From Alviniconcha marisindica (lineage: Eukaryota > Mollusca > Gastropoda > Provannidae), in assembly GCA_018857735.1 (NCBI GenBank), contig JABMCL010002254.1, positions 1,274,001 to 1,338,000 on the forward strand: a stretch of DNA of 64,000 bases, read 5' to 3'. The notes below the pieces were generated by a model. The model was not told the DNA's origin, ran no database searches, and was given only the letters and a program-made list of their open reading frames with translations. Positions 42,610 to 54,862 of this stretch are shown piece after piece. A program made the position numbers and the translations under genes. Positions within the stretch are counted from its first letter, which is position 1. The number at the start of each line of letters is the position of its first letter.

Positions 42610-43524
42610 TCAGTGCTTGGGTACTAACCAGGTAAACAGCTTGTTCAAACCAGCCTTGCAGAAAGGTACATACTTGACCAGAACAAGCAAGGTTCGCAGA
42701 AACAGCATGCGTAAATAGTCAGCAAATGCTAACTTTGGGGAGGGGACAGACATGATAGAAAACGACAGTGCCAAGAAGGCCTCCACACTGAACAGTGGAC
42801 AACGACAAGCAAGATTCAGTCCATCAGTTAGCGCTTTCGCCATGGGGTAAAATGCCTTAGGCGGATTCCTTAGAGATGGTAGCAGAATATAATTCTCAAT
42901 CTCTTTGCAAATGCTGATTGTCTCAGCTGGGCCTCCGCTGCAAATGTTGTTTTCATCAGTGATGCCAAGAAGATATCCGATGCCATACCAGAAATAACAG
43001 TAGTCAGAAAGATCATCCATGGTGCACCGGATCCCACTCGATTCAGGATACATCACAATCGCTCCCATGAATCCACACTGAACCAGTGACATGTCATACT
43101 GTGACAGCCATACAGTTTCTACATTCTCACGCTTCATGTCCTTCATCCTTCTGCCCACAGAACTGTGCATCATGCGCACTTTGGCTATGGACTTGTAGGC
43201 CTCTGCCGATGGATCCCACACGTCACCGTAATGCCAATGCAGCACATGCTGAAAGGTCATGAAGTAGCGACGCAAAGACTTGACTGGGCTGTTGGACTGC
43301 TCCGTGAACACAAGGGGCTCCAGAAGATTGATCACGCACAGCCCACTGATCAACGATGCCAACATGCTGAACGTGCAGGAGAAGATGTTGTCCTGGAAGA
43401 ATTTTTTGCCTCGGTTAAACTTCTGCAGATCGAAACCCTCTGGCATTGGTGGTGGCAGACAAGGTTCAGAAAATGAATCTGAAACCCTGGCCCCACTCTG
43501 CTGGAGACGTTGCAAGTGCTGCAT
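42610..43524 (-). CDS. ER-bound oxygenase mpaB / rubber oxygenase (DUF2236) family protein, main coding exon
   Basis: An uninterrupted minus-strand reading frame of 304 codons from the first ATG to a stop, with non-repetitive composition unlike the other long ORFs here. It resembles metazoan members of the mpaB/latex-clearing-protein catalytic family (PF09995), haem-linked oxygenases in the characterised microbial members; animal substrates are unknown. Family-like segments are FDLQKFNRGKKFFQDN (31-46), a hydrophobic stretch (about 47-75), LRRYFMTFQHVLHWHYGDVW (85-103), the KVRMMHSSVGRRM block with R117 and H120, and DYCYFWYGIGYLLGITDENN (about 174-193). A second hydrophobic stretch lies near 271-288. 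The frame stays open upstream to about 43600 with several AG acceptors, so the 5' end may extend or splice to an exon I could not find; the 43524 ATG is provisional. The assignment is from remembered family pattern. Confidence 0.82.
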   Translation of the reverse strand: MQHLQRLQQSGARVSDSFSEPCLPPPMPEGFDLQKFNRGKKFFQDNIFSCTFSMLASLISGLCVINLLEPLVFTEQSNSPVKSLRRYFMTFQHVLHWHYGDVWDPSAEAYKSIAKVRMMHSSVGRRMKDMKRENVETVWLSQYDMSLVQCGFMGAIVMYPESSGIRCTMDDLSDYCYFWYGIGYLLGITDENNICSGGPAETISICKEIENYILLPSLRNPPKAFYPMAKALTDGLNLACRCPLFSVEAFLALSFSIMSVPSPKLAFADYLRMLFLRTLLVLVKYVPFCKAGLNKLFTWLVPKH

Positions 43525-43724
43525 ACTGACCTTTTTGATTTTGATTTTGTCACACTGGAGCTGATGACTAATTATTACTAAACATGAAGGTAAACTGACA
43601 CAGCGTAGTTGAAAGTGGACTTCACATGGTGGCTGCAGATTGTGGCGGCTGCAGTGGCACCATGCCCAAGCTGGCTGCAGGGGAAGAAGCTGGCAGGAGG
43701 CTGCGCCTGGAGCTGTTGTGCATC

Positions 43725-43945
43725 TCAGTGAGAGGCGGTGCCAATGTTCATCTCAAGTGAAGGTAGTGTTCATCTCAGTGTGAGGCGGTGCCAATGTTCA
43801 TCTCAAGTGAAGGTAGTGTTCATCTTAGTGTGAAGGTTGGGCCAATGTTCATCTCAGTGTGAAGGTTGTGCTAGTGTTCATCTCAGTGTGAAGGTAGAGC
43901 CAGTGTTCATCTCATTGTGAAGGTAGAGCCAGTGTTCATCTCAGC
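43725..43945. repeat. ~37-bp minisatellite upstream of the mpaB-like exon, about 6 copies
   Basis: Units of AGTGTTCATCTCAGTGTGAA then GGTAGAGCC; two units carry GAGGCGGTGCCAATG. It lies about 200 bp 5' of the gene on the coding (minus) strand. Confidence 0.88.
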
Positions 43946-44205
43946 AGCCACAATCTCTTGCGCCCTGGAATACAACCAATGAACAATGAACAACAGAGAA
44001 TTAACAAATTGTCCAATTTAATGTTTGTGGTATTTTTGTCTATGTTTGAGGATGAAATGTCGGCAATATCCACTTTTAGCCCCGTCCGTTTGGATATCCT
44101 CAAACGGTATGAGAATATAGTGATTACCATTTGAAAACAGTATACTGTTTCAGGTAAAATGGGAAATCTCTCGTTCTTACTTCGGACTCTAATATAATCT
44201 ACTTG

Positions 44206-44268
44206 GACAAGTGAAGTCATACAGTTCAAAAGTGCTGTTGACTTTTGAACTGTATGACTTCACTTGTC
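44206..44268. repeat. Perfect inverted repeat: 27-bp arms, 9-base loop
   Basis: Left arm 44206-44232 starts GACAAGTGAAGTCATACAG; right arm 44242-44268 is its exact reverse complement; the loop is TGCTGTTGA. Pairing stops abruptly on both sides. Either strand would fold into a tight hairpin. Confidence 0.97.
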
Positions 44269-44269
44269 T

Positions 44270-46340
44270 TTTGCTTCTTTTTGTCATGTTTTGTTCTGCT
44301 GTCAATTCTAATAGGTTAAACATAAATATGAAATTGAGAAAGGCATGGAAAAACAACAACATTTATGTAACAATAAGAGGTAATCTGTATACTGTTAAAG
44401 TGTTACAAAATATTTGTTTCTTTACCCTTACACTTCAGTCATATGCTTCTGCTCCTCCGTGGCAGTCAACATTTATCACCCATGCCAGGTTATATCTCAG
44501 ACTTTAACTGGTACTTGTAGAGTCCTGGATGGTTTGTTTACCTTCTTGAGTTCTTGAGTAGGTAGCCTATTGTCAACTGGCTCAGAACTGGTTTAGAACT
44601 ATCTACAACTGCCACTGACCTCGTTCGATGTCACCCACCCTGGCCTGGCAGCTGTCAAAGTTAACATGTTCTAACAACCAACTTCACACCCTGGCATTAG
44701 AGAGACAGACACTGAGTGAGAGACTGCTAAAAGTTCTTACTTAAAACACATTCTGTCATACAGAGTAATAGATCTGCACTGTTTTCTGTAGAGTAAATGC
44801 ATGGGGTTTGAGCAATTGTGTGAGAAGGGTTTATTTTGTGTAAAAAAATATGTTTTCCTGTGTATTTGTGACTCCTTCAAGTGATTTATTTCAGGTACAC
44901 CATTTCAATGATTACAACTGTATAAGGTCATAATGCATAAAAGAAATGCTAACTTACTGACATTTTTAATAGTAGTCTTTTTTAATTTGATGCAGTAAAC
45001 AACAAGAGTACTACCAAAGATCTTGACAGGTTTGTGTTACTAAGCCATATGGCCTTCAAAAGACCTCTAGATCAATAGGGTGATTCAAAAGTAAAACACA
45101 ACAAATCACATCCATCAATAGCATGCTGAAGGAAAGACATAATATATATATACCCATATAAAAATTTAATTCAAGATATTGCCAGTTACATAATTGTCGG
45201 CATTCAAACACACAAAATGTTAAAAAGAACACCTATTTTAACAGGACAACACAAAGCACATGCAATATTTTCGGGTAAACCCCTTTTTTGTGCAACAGAC
45301 AGGTTGATAAACAGTGATAAATGAAAATTGTCTTCGTGTTCGATTTCAATTATTGGTGCTGGAGTGTCGGACTGTGTTGAAGTTTAAGTCGATAATTTTT
45401 ATTTACTATCGTTTATCTGTCTTGCTTAAAAAGTTATATCAAAATCAGCGTTCTTTTCAACCTTTTGTGTGTATCGAAGATCTTATTTCACAAAGCTAGC
45501 ACTGCAGCAGCCAACTTTGTTTCAGTTCATGATTAAATTAGAGATAGACTATAAATTGCATGTTTACCCTCGACCTGAGCCAGGCCAGAAGGCAGCTGAT
45601 GTGACCGTCAGAGTATTACACTGTGTCCCTCAAAAGATGCATCCTAGCTGAAACTATGCGGCCAACAGCCATCGGGTTCACGTCAAGCTCGACTTCAGTG
45701 TTGCTTTACGACCACAGAGACCGTCCAGACTATTGGGGACGGGGAGCCCAGAACGGCCCCTCGACGTTCACACAGTTCCTGAGCTCTGATCGAGCCATCG
45801 GGTCCGGAAATTATTAAATGCAGTCACTTGGGTCTGAACAGAAAGCGAAGTCCATTGACAAGGGAGATCACTGAAGTTGTACTAAACAGGGGAGATCACT
45901 GCCTCACAACTGGGCCCATCCCAGCCGTCCACAGACAGAATAATACGTTTGTATTAAATTCTGTGTCTGTGCACCAGTCCCGTAGACTTATTCTTCTGCA
46001 CTGTAATCTGTGTACTTACTAATGTCATCGGCCAGTGATATAGATATATAGATAGATGTAGATATGCGAAAGCTGTCAGTGAGGAAAGTGGAAGAGCGAA
46101 CGCTGTAGTAAACTCGTTGCACTGAGTCTGCCAAAAGCTTGTGAAGGAGAAGGAAGGAGGAATGTTGGGCTTAACAGTCACAGAAACCTGTAGATGTTAA
46201 GACCAACATATTTATGATGCAGTGGTGCAAACATTCAAAAGTTTGAAGAACTGACTTGCTGAACTTTGCTTGCACTTGCATACACACATAAACACACATT
46301 GAGCACACACATACATGCTTGCATGCATGCACACACATAC
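44270..46340. other. Intergenic, one inverted dispersed repeat, no gene recognised
   Basis: The dispersed repeat at 45650-45800 (minus orientation) accounts for the plus-strand 64-codon ORF there. The rest is AT-rich with no coding signal I can support. Confidence 0.45.
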
Positions 46341-46345
46341 GTGTG

Positions 46346-46378
<33 letters not shown>

Positions 46379-46400
46379 GCACATGTGTGTGTGTGTGTGC
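46335..46400. repeat. CA/CG/GT microsatellite
   Basis: ACGCGCGC followed by (CA)n, then (GT)n to 46398; partly self-complementary. Confidence 0.85.
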
Positions 46401-47195
46401 ATGCATGCACAGACATCTCTCTTGTTTTTCTGCCTATAGTCATTTTGTTATATTTTGTCAGTTTGTCCCATCTCTGCTCAGGCCAGTTCTCCTATCTGTC
46501 CAGAAAGTCAACAGTTTTCATTAGGAAAAGCTTTCTTGTATGGCTGTTCTTGGGCAGCTAGGAGATGATGGTGGGTGGGTGGTATAGGCAGCTTGCTACC
46601 ATGTGACACTGGTATTCGCCACCATGCATGAATAATTATCATTATTATGTAATGTTTCCAAACTAAATCCTTTGAGGTCAATCATACCAGCATGTCTTAG
46701 CATTATAATTAATGAGGGCAATATTTAAGGGAGTAGCAGTTTGAAAATTAGTGTTTGATATTTGTGTGTGCATTGAAAATTGGTGTTTGATATTTGTGTG
46801 TGCATGACTTGTTTTACATATTTGTGTAGGGACTGATTTTGTGGGTTTTACTTGAGAAATGGTTTACATAAACATGAGAAGAGAGGAGTGTTCCCCCTGC
46901 CTACTTTCGCTTTTCAATGGATATAGTTGGTATTGAGCCGGGCAAGGCATCCAAAACCAACCTGCCTGGGCTTGTATTTGTGAGGTAGAGAAGTGTGTGT
47001 ACAGTTAGATATGCAGTTAGATTTATGCATTTGCCTATGACAGAGTTTGATCATCCTTACAAACCAACTCTAAACAAAAAGCCAATGTCAAATGTTTGTG
47101 CAGCAGACAACCTCATGGACAGGCACTTGTCTGTAGCCATGCCCCCCCTTCCACCAACACATAGACACATATCTATAGATGCATAGCTAGCTCTA

Positions 47196-47199
<4 letters not shown>

Positions 47200-47276
<77 letters not shown>

Positions 47277-47343
47277 ACACACACACACAGAAAGAGAGAC
47301 ACACACACACACACAGAAAGAGAGAGACACACACACACACATT

Positions 47344-47412
<69 letters not shown>
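47200..47412 (+). repeat. Compound microsatellite (TA)n(GA)n(CA)n
   Basis: TA at 47201-47230, GA to about 47272, then CA blocks separated by AGAAAGAGAG, ending in a long CA run at 47412. Confidence 0.95.
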
Positions 47413-48639
47413 GTATTTGAGGGAGTCAGTAGATCAGAACACAAAACATACTCCTGCATAAAATTTGGTTGTTTTCTTATTATGCATGTATTATTTAATG
47501 GTGTCCAAATTTCTATTCAAAATGTGAATGCACACTGGCAACTTTGGAATTATGATCTGTACAAAATTACCTTTGTGCACCATGTTTTGGTACTTTTCTG
47601 GATGCATGCATGCATGAACATAAAGTGCACACACACATATGCATGCAAACACCCACACCCTCACCCACACGACAGAACAAAATTCATGCAAGTTGCTGTA
47701 TACTTTTAAATCAGTCACCATACCTTTACAGCACACACACACACACTCTCTCTCTCTCCCCCTCTGACATCAGTAGGACACTTTACTGATACCAGTGCTC
47801 CAGCAGCCAAGAAACCTGCTGTCCATGAGCTACTGTCACTGATTCAGTAGGGTACAACCATAGTGCAGTGGGTCTGCTGGGAGGCAGTGAACAGCGCTGT
47901 ACTACTGCTACAGAGATGCCCTTAGGGAAGGAGAAGGAGAAACTGCTTTTGTACACATCTCAAGATGAGGCGCTCAACAAATGTTCATGCAACTACAACA
48001 ACCACGAGGAATGCAATACCTCTTACTTTGAATGACCCCTACTGGGACCAAAATCAAGATCTCAGGACACAGCAATACTTACTGCTATAACAATGTTCAC
48101 TGCCATTGACCTAGAATGCAAGTTTTCTCTCAGGAGTGTCTGGCTTATTGTTTTTATCTCTTTTTTTCTTTATTCAATTCTGTTTGCTTTTCCGGACAAA
48201 GCTTTGGACAGCATTTCCCATCACTACTGTGGGTAGCTTTTCCAAGCACCATTTGGCCGGCATTTTCCAACAAACTTTGGATAGCTTTTCCCATTTAAAC
48301 CTGGGTAATTTATTCCCATTAAAGCTTGGGCACATTTCCCATCAGAACTGTACATATCATCTGCCATAAAAGGGGGAAGGGTGTCACACAGCCTAGAATT
48401 TCAACCAACAACCTCTTACCCTGTGCACGTAACAACTGCTGGACACAAAGTAAAACAGTGTGCAGTTTGTAACTTGGTACAGTTCAAAGTCGCGTTTCTT
48501 GCATAGACATTCAAACTCCGGGTAATCTTTCCATGAAATAACAGCTGTCTAAAAGACTAAAATCATGCAATCCACAAGTTGTTTGTTAGCATTCAAAACA
48601 AGTACTGGGATAAAGTTCATCCCCCCCTCCCCACCCCCT

Positions 48640-48715
48640 TACACATCACACACACACACACACACACATACACACACACACAGTCTACACATGCACACAA
48701 ACACACACACAGATA
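48640..48715 (+). repeat. (CA)n microsatellite
   Basis: Interrupted CA tract downstream of OPA3. Confidence 0.9.
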
Positions 48716-49284
48716 TGGCAAAGTGTGTGTGCTCAGGTATTATGTCCTTTACTTTTCTTCTTTCTTGCCTAGGTAGTGTGTATGCACTAGTGAACATGAA
48801 AAAAAGAAAGAAACAATGATTCATCTTTGTATACAAACATGCACATCAGTTCTGTAATACAGACACAATAAAACATGCTTCGGAATCCAGCAAATAAGGT
48901 TGCGTTACATTCATTCCACACAACTTCTCTGTGCTTTTTTGTTTTGCTTCTTTTTTTAACAGCTGGTAGGCCGGTGCCTTTGTCTTTGGCTATGTGGTTC
49001 ATCAAGTGCATCCTTGGATCACTGTGCTTTCACATAACTACTCATTTCAGTGGAACCCTCCTAACATGAAATCCCAAAGGATGACATTTTGCTTTTGTAC
49101 ACATGAATATGAGATCCGCACTCCACTTTCAGTCCAGTTAAAATCATGGCTGTTACGAAAAAACAACTGGGTGGTCCACTATATCTTTTACCAAGGTTGT
49201 CCATCATGTCTTTCATCAAAGTGGTCTATCATCAGGGTTCCACTGTAGCTCAGAGGTAGTATTGCTGGTCTCAAGGCCCCCATG

Positions 49285-52200
49285 TTAAGAGGGTCCCTCA
49301 GTGTTGGGCTTCCCTGCAAACAGTCTTTTGATCAGACCCATGTTCGCCCTCTCCAGGTCATCTACTGCCCGCTGCAGCTCCCGTATCTGCGTTTCCTGCA
49401 CTGCTGTCACCAGATCCAAGTCCTGCAACATAGCACACACCACTTCATGCAATAAAGAGAGAGAGAAAAGGAGAAACTGCAGTTACACATCCAGTTAATC
49501 TGTTGTTCCACCTTAATTCCCTTCAGCACAAGTAGTTCAACAATGCAGCCTGCATTAACAGTTAGTTACAGTCATTAACTAAGAAGTCATGTCATATACT
49601 ATGTCATGCTTCTGGCTGCATTATCTTTAACGGTAGAATTCCTTTTGCCAGGCAATGGGACATTTTATCTTTAATGGCAGAGATCCTATTGCCAGGCAAT
49701 GGGACACTTTATCTATTTAATGGCAGAGATCCTATTGCCAAGCAATGGGACACTTTATCTATTTAATGGCAGAGATCCTATTGCCAGGCAATGGGACACT
49801 ATTTTAATGGTAGAGATCCTATTGCCAAGCAATGGGACACTTTATCTATTTAATGGTAGAGATCCTATTGGCAGGCAATGGGACACTTTATCTATTTAAT
49901 GGTAGAGATCCTATTGCCAAGCAATGGGACACTTTATCTATTTAATGGTAGAGATCCTATTGCCAAGCAATGGGACACTTTATCTATTTAATGGTAGAGA
50001 TCCTATTGGCAGGCAATGGGACACTTTATCTATTTAATGGTAGAGATCCTATTGCCAGGCAACAGGAAATGTATTGAAATGAATCTTTGCACCTTCAAAT
50101 GCATGTGGCCCTTTTTAATGCTTTTTCCTTTGTTGACAATGGACTTATTTATCACTCAGAACTGCCAAAACAGTGAAGGGGGGGAAAAAAGAGCAAGAAC
50201 AAAAAACAAACAACAACAAAAAACAAAAACAAAATCTGAAATTTGTTTCAGTATTGATGATCACTTGGCATTTACCACTCTTCTCTTTCAGTATTGATGA
50301 TCACTTGGCATTTACCACTCTTATCTTTGGTGAAGTTGTTTCTTGTCTCTATCAAACATACTGAGCTGGGCAGCAAAACAACAAAGAATAAGAGCAACAT
50401 GCTTAGACAACTCACATTCAATTGCAAAACCACGAAAGACATGCTAACTATCCCCAAGAGCCACACAAGCATATTATTATGTGCACAATATTTTTTCATG
50501 TGCATGTACTGATGCAGTAATCACTGAAATTACAAAGTTTAAACAAGTGGCCAAAAATCTAAAAACCCAAATTTGCACTTCACGTATTTGATATACCTGT
50601 GACATTGAAATAAGGTTGAGATTATAAAACCTGCTCATCGAAATAAATCTGCAGACTCCAAGCAAGGTCCGAAAGACCCCACCTAGTGTCCAAGAAACGA
50701 AACATCAATTATTTTCCTTAGATACTTGAGTTGTGTTCACTTTCACCTGTACATGATGAAATGACTGCTCCATTCATTATCGTGTAATCTGTCATTTCAT
50801 TAAGTGTGATTGATGATGTGGATGGTACCGTTATGTTTGTCATGCCACTGTCTACATCCTGGTACATTTTTCTGCAAATTTTGACCATGGACTGCAAAAC
50901 TATCTACTTCATTGTGTTTGGACTTTTCCTTCTGGCACTGCAGTGTGTGCTGATACAATTGCTCAGTAGGCCAGGCTGCACAGCTAATCGGGTACATGGG
51001 TATCTGTCCACTCTGCCCAAGTCGCACACCAGGTATCTGTCCACTCTGCCCATGTCACACACCAGGTATCTGTCCGCTCTGCCTGTGTCGCACATCGGGT
51101 ATCTGTCTACTCTGCCCGTGTCACACACCAGGTATCCCTTCACTCTGCCCGTGTCACACACCAGGTATCCCTTCACTCTGCCCGTGTCACACACCAGGTA
51201 TCCCTTCACTCTGCCTGTGTCACACACCAGGTATCCCTTCACTCTGCCCGTGTCACACACCAGGTATCCCTTCACTCTGCCCGTGTCACACACCAGGTAT
51301 CCCTTCACTCTGCCCGTGTCACACACCAGGTATCCCTTCACTCTGCCCGTGCTGCACATGGACTCCACTCGCTCTGCTTGCCTGTTTTGCTCCAAGGAGA
51401 AACTGTTCAGTCTCGACACTGCTGCTCCAAGGAGAAACTGTTTAGTCTTGACACTGCTGTGCCTCCTTTCGTTAATGTCATTATCGTCCTGATTACTCTC
51501 TCTCGCCATGGACATCATACCAGTCTTCTTTGCTGTGTCAGCAGCTGTGTATCATGGCATTCATTGCCAGCAGCTGCTGTGCTTGCCATGCAGACCGAAG
51601 AAGAGGCGACTGTACAGGGTCGGACGGGGAGCATGGGGTACGAGGAGGGATAAAATGTCATCTGATATTAGATGTTTGTGACATGGGTTTCTGGTGAAAT
51701 CATTGATGACTGGTCCACTCAGGGTGATTAGGAATAAAACACTCCTTGTGTTGATGCCAAATCCATGTGTAGAAGGCTGTGTGTGTGTGTGTGCGCGCGT
51801 GTGTGTATGTGTGAGTGTATGTGTGTGGGGGAAAGATCAGGCAAAAACCTGTGGTCTGTGTGGGGTTTAAAGCTGCTGCAGACATAGGTGAATGCCACAG
51901 ATGCAGGCCACGTCACAGGTGTCATGACTTCAGCATTGCTCCGGCCAACCACAGCTTCCTTGCACACACAAGCAATAGTGCTCAAGTGACAGGCATTCAC
52001 CAATGCAAATAAACCTTGATGAAGTTGACCAACACCTTCACACCCATCTTCCCAGCCCTGTCTCATTGCTGTAGCAATCCTCCTGATTGTAACACACAAG
52101 GAAATGTGTATTCTACATATTTCCTGGTTTAGATCGATACAAGTCCACTAGTCTTGGCATTTCTTAATTGGGAGCTGAGTGTGAGCTGCCATTGTGTAAG

Positions 52201-53215
52201 CCTGTGCTGACTGGTGATCTATAATAGGACTGGCTGAAACAGTGCCTCATGTCACATGATTTAAAACCTGCCCTAGCCTTTCCATATGTGTTGCTTGTGG
52301 CCTTGCTGCCACAAACATCTCGACACTTTGCTACTGTGTGACTTGCGGCTGTGGTGTGTAGCCCATGTCTGCAGCAGCCTTTTTAAAAGAAAAATCTATG
52401 CTGACCTGAAGTTTTTGCTTCAGTTCCAACATTTGATGTTTTTCCCTCTCCTCCTTTAAGGCTTCTTTGTTTGCAGATCGCCAATACTCTGCCAGCAGTG
52501 TTGCTGCCGCCACACTAAACATCACAAACTCCCCAAGCATCTCAGCCCCCAATTCAATGGCCATTTCTTCGCTCAGCTTCTCCACATTCTTTGCTTTTCC
52601 CATTCCCATCAGACGTAGCCGAGTGTTGACTTCCATCCAGTGGTAAACTGTGGACAAGCAAGGGTTTTGTCATTCAAACATACTGCGAAACAACCAATGT
52701 TTCATCATGAAAACATGCTGTTAACCAACAAAAGATTCACAATCTGAAACAGAACGAGGCCCTGAGTGACTGTGCAGAATCAACAAGGCAGGCAGTTAAT
52801 TAGCGCTTGAAAGATGTCACACAAAAACAACGACAAAGACCTAGTCGCTTACAGTAACTCTCACCTGGCAGGCAAGTAAATACAAGGTACATAAACTCCA
52901 GCAGAGGTATTTCCTCTGCCAGCCTGCTAGTTTCTACTAGCCAGCCAGTGAGTAATCACCCAGTTGAATGCAGTTATTCACTAAATTCAGGTAATTTAAA
53001 AATACACAATTTATAATGAGGTGCATAGAACACTGAGAGAATGGCAGCAGTTTTGCACTGCAATAGCCATGTCACAACCAATAAATTTATTTGTGATGCA
53101 TGCACATCACTCTGGTGGATATTCAGATGTGCTGTGTAAAGTCTAAGTCACTCCATCAGTCACATGTAACTAGAGTTCACTGAGTTTTTTTGAGAGCACA
53201 GATTTGATCTCAAAA

Positions 53216-53275
<60 letters not shown>

Positions 53276-54862
53276 CAGCCAAGTTTTGCTTTATCTTCTG
53301 TGAAGTACCTGGAGATGGAACTAATGCATTTTAGTTCACAGTAGGCTGTCGAATAGATTACCATCATATTTTATGAGTTGGAGTCAGGGCTGAACCCCAA
53401 GATCCTATTCCTAACTTTGTCTGAAAATGTAATTTTGTTGGTATCAATGACTGACAATGGTAATTTAGACAGTAAGAAGAAGACAGATCAGAAAGGTGTC
53501 TTTCTGTTGGAGTCACATCCATTTAAACCAGTCAATATGTAGCTAGAATCCAGACACACGTTACATAATTAAAAAAAAACACAAAACCCCCCACAAAAAA
53601 ACAAAACACAGATTTTTTTTTAGCCAGCATTTACAATAGCTTCAGAATTGTATACATTGTTTGTAGAGGTCATTTGGCCACAGCGTTGTCCAATTAGATG
53701 AGAACAAAACTTTCAAAACTTGACCTCTCATGTTTAATAAGAGTTGATACCTACAATACTATTTGACCACTGTTGGGTTAGAGAGTGGTTGTGGAAAAGG
53801 CTGGCATCTGTTATTTCGAGTACTTATCTTTTTCTACCAAAGCTATGTTTTCAGCTGTGTCCATCACTAGACTGCTGATCATTTTTGTGAGAAACTGAAA
53901 CAAAAAAGAAGCTTCTAAAGTGCAGTTTGTTTTGTGCCATTTTCATCTTGTAATACAGCTTAAATACTGTAACGTTTTGATCTTTATTTGATTTTAAGTG
54001 TCTTCTTCTTCTGTTAATGACCATCGGCCACAAAGCTGGCCATTACTGTCATTTTAGGGTACTGCGCAGTGTTGACAGGTAATACTAACAGTGATACAGG
54101 CAGAAAATAAAATGTTTTGGAATTTATTGGGAGGGGGATGACACCTTCGACTTGAAGGTGCCATGGGTGGGAGACAGAACTGCATCCGGGGGGAGTTCGT
54201 TCTGGTCCCTGACTGTGCGGGGGAAGAAGGTGCTGCTTCGGTAGTCCGTGCGGCAGCTGAAGCGTTGTCGCTGGTATTGGAGGCTGTTTATTAGAACTTC
54301 AGTTTAAGATAACTACTTTCTTTTAAAACATTTATTACGCATTACAACTCTTATTACAAGGCAACGAACAGTCTCTCTCCAGATTCCCCCTGAAACAAAC
54401 GTAACGTAAATATCAAAGCATGAAAGTTTAAACTTTTGTGATGAAATGTTTTCATTTTCAGTTCAATACCGATGTTACAGCTTTGACACCAGAAATAACT
54501 TTGGTTGTTTTCACGATATGTTATGTTTGTGTTCGCCCTGATATAACCGTAATGGTTGACTGGGCGTAAAACACCAAGTTACTTATGTTTGCGTCTATAA
54601 AATTCCTTAACTGCACTCCATTAGCTGGGATGGGTGAGTTAACTGTTCTTCAAAATCTGTGCCTCGGACCAAACAGATCGAGCGATGACCTTGTAAGGTG
54701 ACGCCTAAGATTATACTTACTTTGTGCCGGCGGCATACAGACATATTTTCTAAAGAAAGGTGAGGTCTTTGCATTCTTTTTGATCTGATTGGCAATTGGC
54801 TTGCTGACTTGTTTTAAGGCTAAGTAGCCGAGTTTCACTATGGGGAAGGCCCCGGCCACCAT
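49285..54862 (-). CDS. OPA3: OPA3 mitochondrial membrane protein homologue, complete, 3 exons
   Basis: OPA3 is a mitochondrial membrane protein affecting mitochondrial morphology; the human gene is mutated in optic atrophy 3 and type III 3-methylglutaconic aciduria. Exons 54721-54862, 52406-52647 and 49285-49422 join in phase to 173 residues (human 179). Exon 1 gives [20 protein letters not shown], the canonical N terminus with amphipathic/hydrophobic targeting character, then ANQIKK and the conserved CMPPAQ. The phase 1 join to exon 2 recreates PPAQIYHWMEV. Exon 2 continues with [24 protein letters not shown] and the start of a charged coiled coil. Its donor at 52405 (GTCAGC) is phase 0; read-through would add 25 residues to a stop at 52331. 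Exon 3 follows a TTGCAG acceptor, continues the coiled coil ([16 protein letters not shown]) and ends GPS. The 3' terminal exon is confirmed only by heptad continuity and phase; exons 1-2 are certain. Confidence 0.94.
49640..50065. repeat. 46-bp tandem repeat in OPA3 intron 2, about 9 copies
   Basis: The unit is CAATGGGACACTTTATCTAT then TTAATGGTAGAGATCCTATT and GCCAAG. Variants are GGCAG/GTAG and CAAGC/CAGGC. About 220 bp from exon 3 on its 5' side. Confidence 0.95.
50235..50330 (+). repeat. ~48-bp direct duplication
   Basis: TTTCAGTATTGATGATCACT followed by TGGCATTTACCACTCTT occurs twice, at about 50248 and 50288. Confidence 0.85.
50995..51360. repeat. 33-bp minisatellite in OPA3 intron 2, about 11 copies
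   Basis: The unit is CCGTGTCACACACCAGGTAT then CCCTTCACTCTGC; the first units have CTGTCCACT instead. It is open in several frames (33 = 11 codons), giving 149-228 aa spurious ORFs. Confidence 0.95.
53216..53270 (-). repeat. (CA)n microsatellite in OPA3 intron 1
   Basis: An uninterrupted CA tract of about 50 bases. Confidence 0.95.
54110..54295 (-). mobile_element. LINE ORF2 C-terminal relic in OPA3 intron 1
   Basis: The minus strand reads [20 protein letters not shown], then [19 protein letters not shown] and a stop: the usual FFPRTxRxWNxLP C terminus of jockey/RTE-type LINE reverse transcriptases. The usual Trp of the WN pair is Gln here. Only the tail is present, as expected for a 5'-truncated insertion. 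Confidence 0.75.
54525..54597 (-). repeat. Short dispersed element, inverted relative to 9680-9740
   Basis: Reading on the minus strand: ACTTGGTGTTTTACGCCCAG, then CAACCATTACGGTTATATCA and GGGCGAACAC. A fragment also lies at 11428-11450 (CATTACGGTTATATCAG). Confidence 0.7.

Noticed and set aside
43620..43730. Possible 5' exon of the mpaB-like gene (minus ATG, about 35 codons)
   Set aside because: It would need a ~65-base intron with a weak donor, and the peptide shows no family resemblance.
50806..51518. Plus and minus ORFs of 149-228 codons
   Set aside because: Products of a 33-bp tandem repeat in OPA3 intron 2.
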